A DNA stretch of 50,449 nt from Cecembia lonarensis LW9. GTDB taxonomy: Bacteria > Bacteroidota > Bacteroidia > Cytophagales > Cyclobacteriaceae. The position numbers and the translations under genes were made by a program. The notes below the pieces were generated by a model. The model made no database searches. It was not told where the DNA came from and was given only the letters and a program-made list of their open reading frames with translations. Location of the stretch: positions 1-50,449 of the forward strand of contig NZ_AMGM01000027.1 in the NCBI RefSeq assembly GCF_000298295.1, written 5' to 3'. Positions 50,392-50,449 of the stretch are shown here, one piece after another (position 1 is the stretch's first letter; the number at the start of each line of letters is the position of its first letter).

Positions 50392-50449
50392 CTTTAACAG
50401 TAAATCAAATAGACCGAATATTAAAAAATAAAGTTGTTGATGTAATGAA

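Larger units (their letters stand above)
50038..50449. other. Intergenic region at the window end
   Basis: 412 AT-rich bases without a supported gene. It holds a plus-strand terminator (50127-50168) for the M23 gene and a minus-strand terminator (50361-50391), implying a minus-strand gene beyond the right edge. Between them I see nothing else. Confidence 0.6.

Noticed and set aside
1-50449. CRISPR array, rRNA, tRNA or toxin-antitoxin locus
   Set aside because: No regular direct-repeat/spacer pattern, RNA gene structure or paired small toxin/antitoxin frames were seen when reading both strands.

Overview
The window is an AT-rich, gene-dense chromosomal segment from a member of the Bacteroidota, most likely Cytophagales of the Cyclobacteriaceae type (Algoriphagus/Cyclobacterium/Echinicola-like). 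The evidence is a type IX secretion C-terminal sorting domain, a carboxypeptidase-regulatory-domain outer-membrane barrel, LytTR regulators with a YehU-type kinase, bacterial GGGP synthase, ComA, and many intergenic TAnnTTTG boxes, which match the Bacteroidota -7 promoter element. The family-level placement is inference. I found no rRNA, tRNA, CRISPR array, prophage or intact insertion sequence.

Layout. 1-6.3 kb (minus strand): a HisA-like TIM barrel whose frame is broken in an A8 tract; a closely packed secreted set of Gfo/Idh/MocA oxidoreductase, sugar isomerase-like TIM barrel and propeller lipoprotein; a membrane-anchored SUMF1-fold protein; and a haem-binding DUF3365 lipoprotein with a small secreted partner. 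6.5-10.8 kb (plus): a large T9SS-exported Ycf48-like propeller protein and a PLP transsulfuration enzyme. 11-13 kb (minus): prfA, acylphosphatase and a small membrane protein. 13-18.5 kb (plus): a VWA/AAA+ pair, a DUF6512-like membrane protein, a CHAD protein and an RsmF-like rRNA methyltransferase, convergent with hflX. 19.9-29.5 kb (plus): rfbC, a CpsB/YwqE-like phosphatase, an SDR, a TPR protein, then comA, a DUF368 polyprenyl-phosphate transporter, aroE and a PLP decarboxylase, then a MITE-like element and phoH. 29.6-33.4 kb: two tandem paralogous small secreted proteins, each with its own terminator, facing a LytTR regulator and a kinase/LytTR pair. 33.4-40 kb (minus): uvrA and an operon of LOG protein, lytic transglycosylase and AsmA-like protein. 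40-42.3 kb (plus): YkgJ-type cysteine protein, holin-like membrane protein, small membrane protein and GGGP synthase. 42.4-48.5 kb (minus): pheS, an outer-membrane barrel and aspS. 48.8-50 kb (plus): an M23 peptidase.

Most of this is core housekeeping (translation, DNA repair, aromatic and sulfur amino acids, envelope upkeep). The less ordinary parts are the broken HisA-like gene that also lacks the first catalytic Asp, the comA/decarboxylase neighbourhood (possible sulfonate metabolism), the archaeal-type ether-lipid enzyme, the tandem small secreted proteins beside LytTR regulators, the inverted-repeat element placed between a gene and its apparent terminator, and the M23 peptidase with Cys in the HxH motif. 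I see no clearly self-contained new defence or mobile system.
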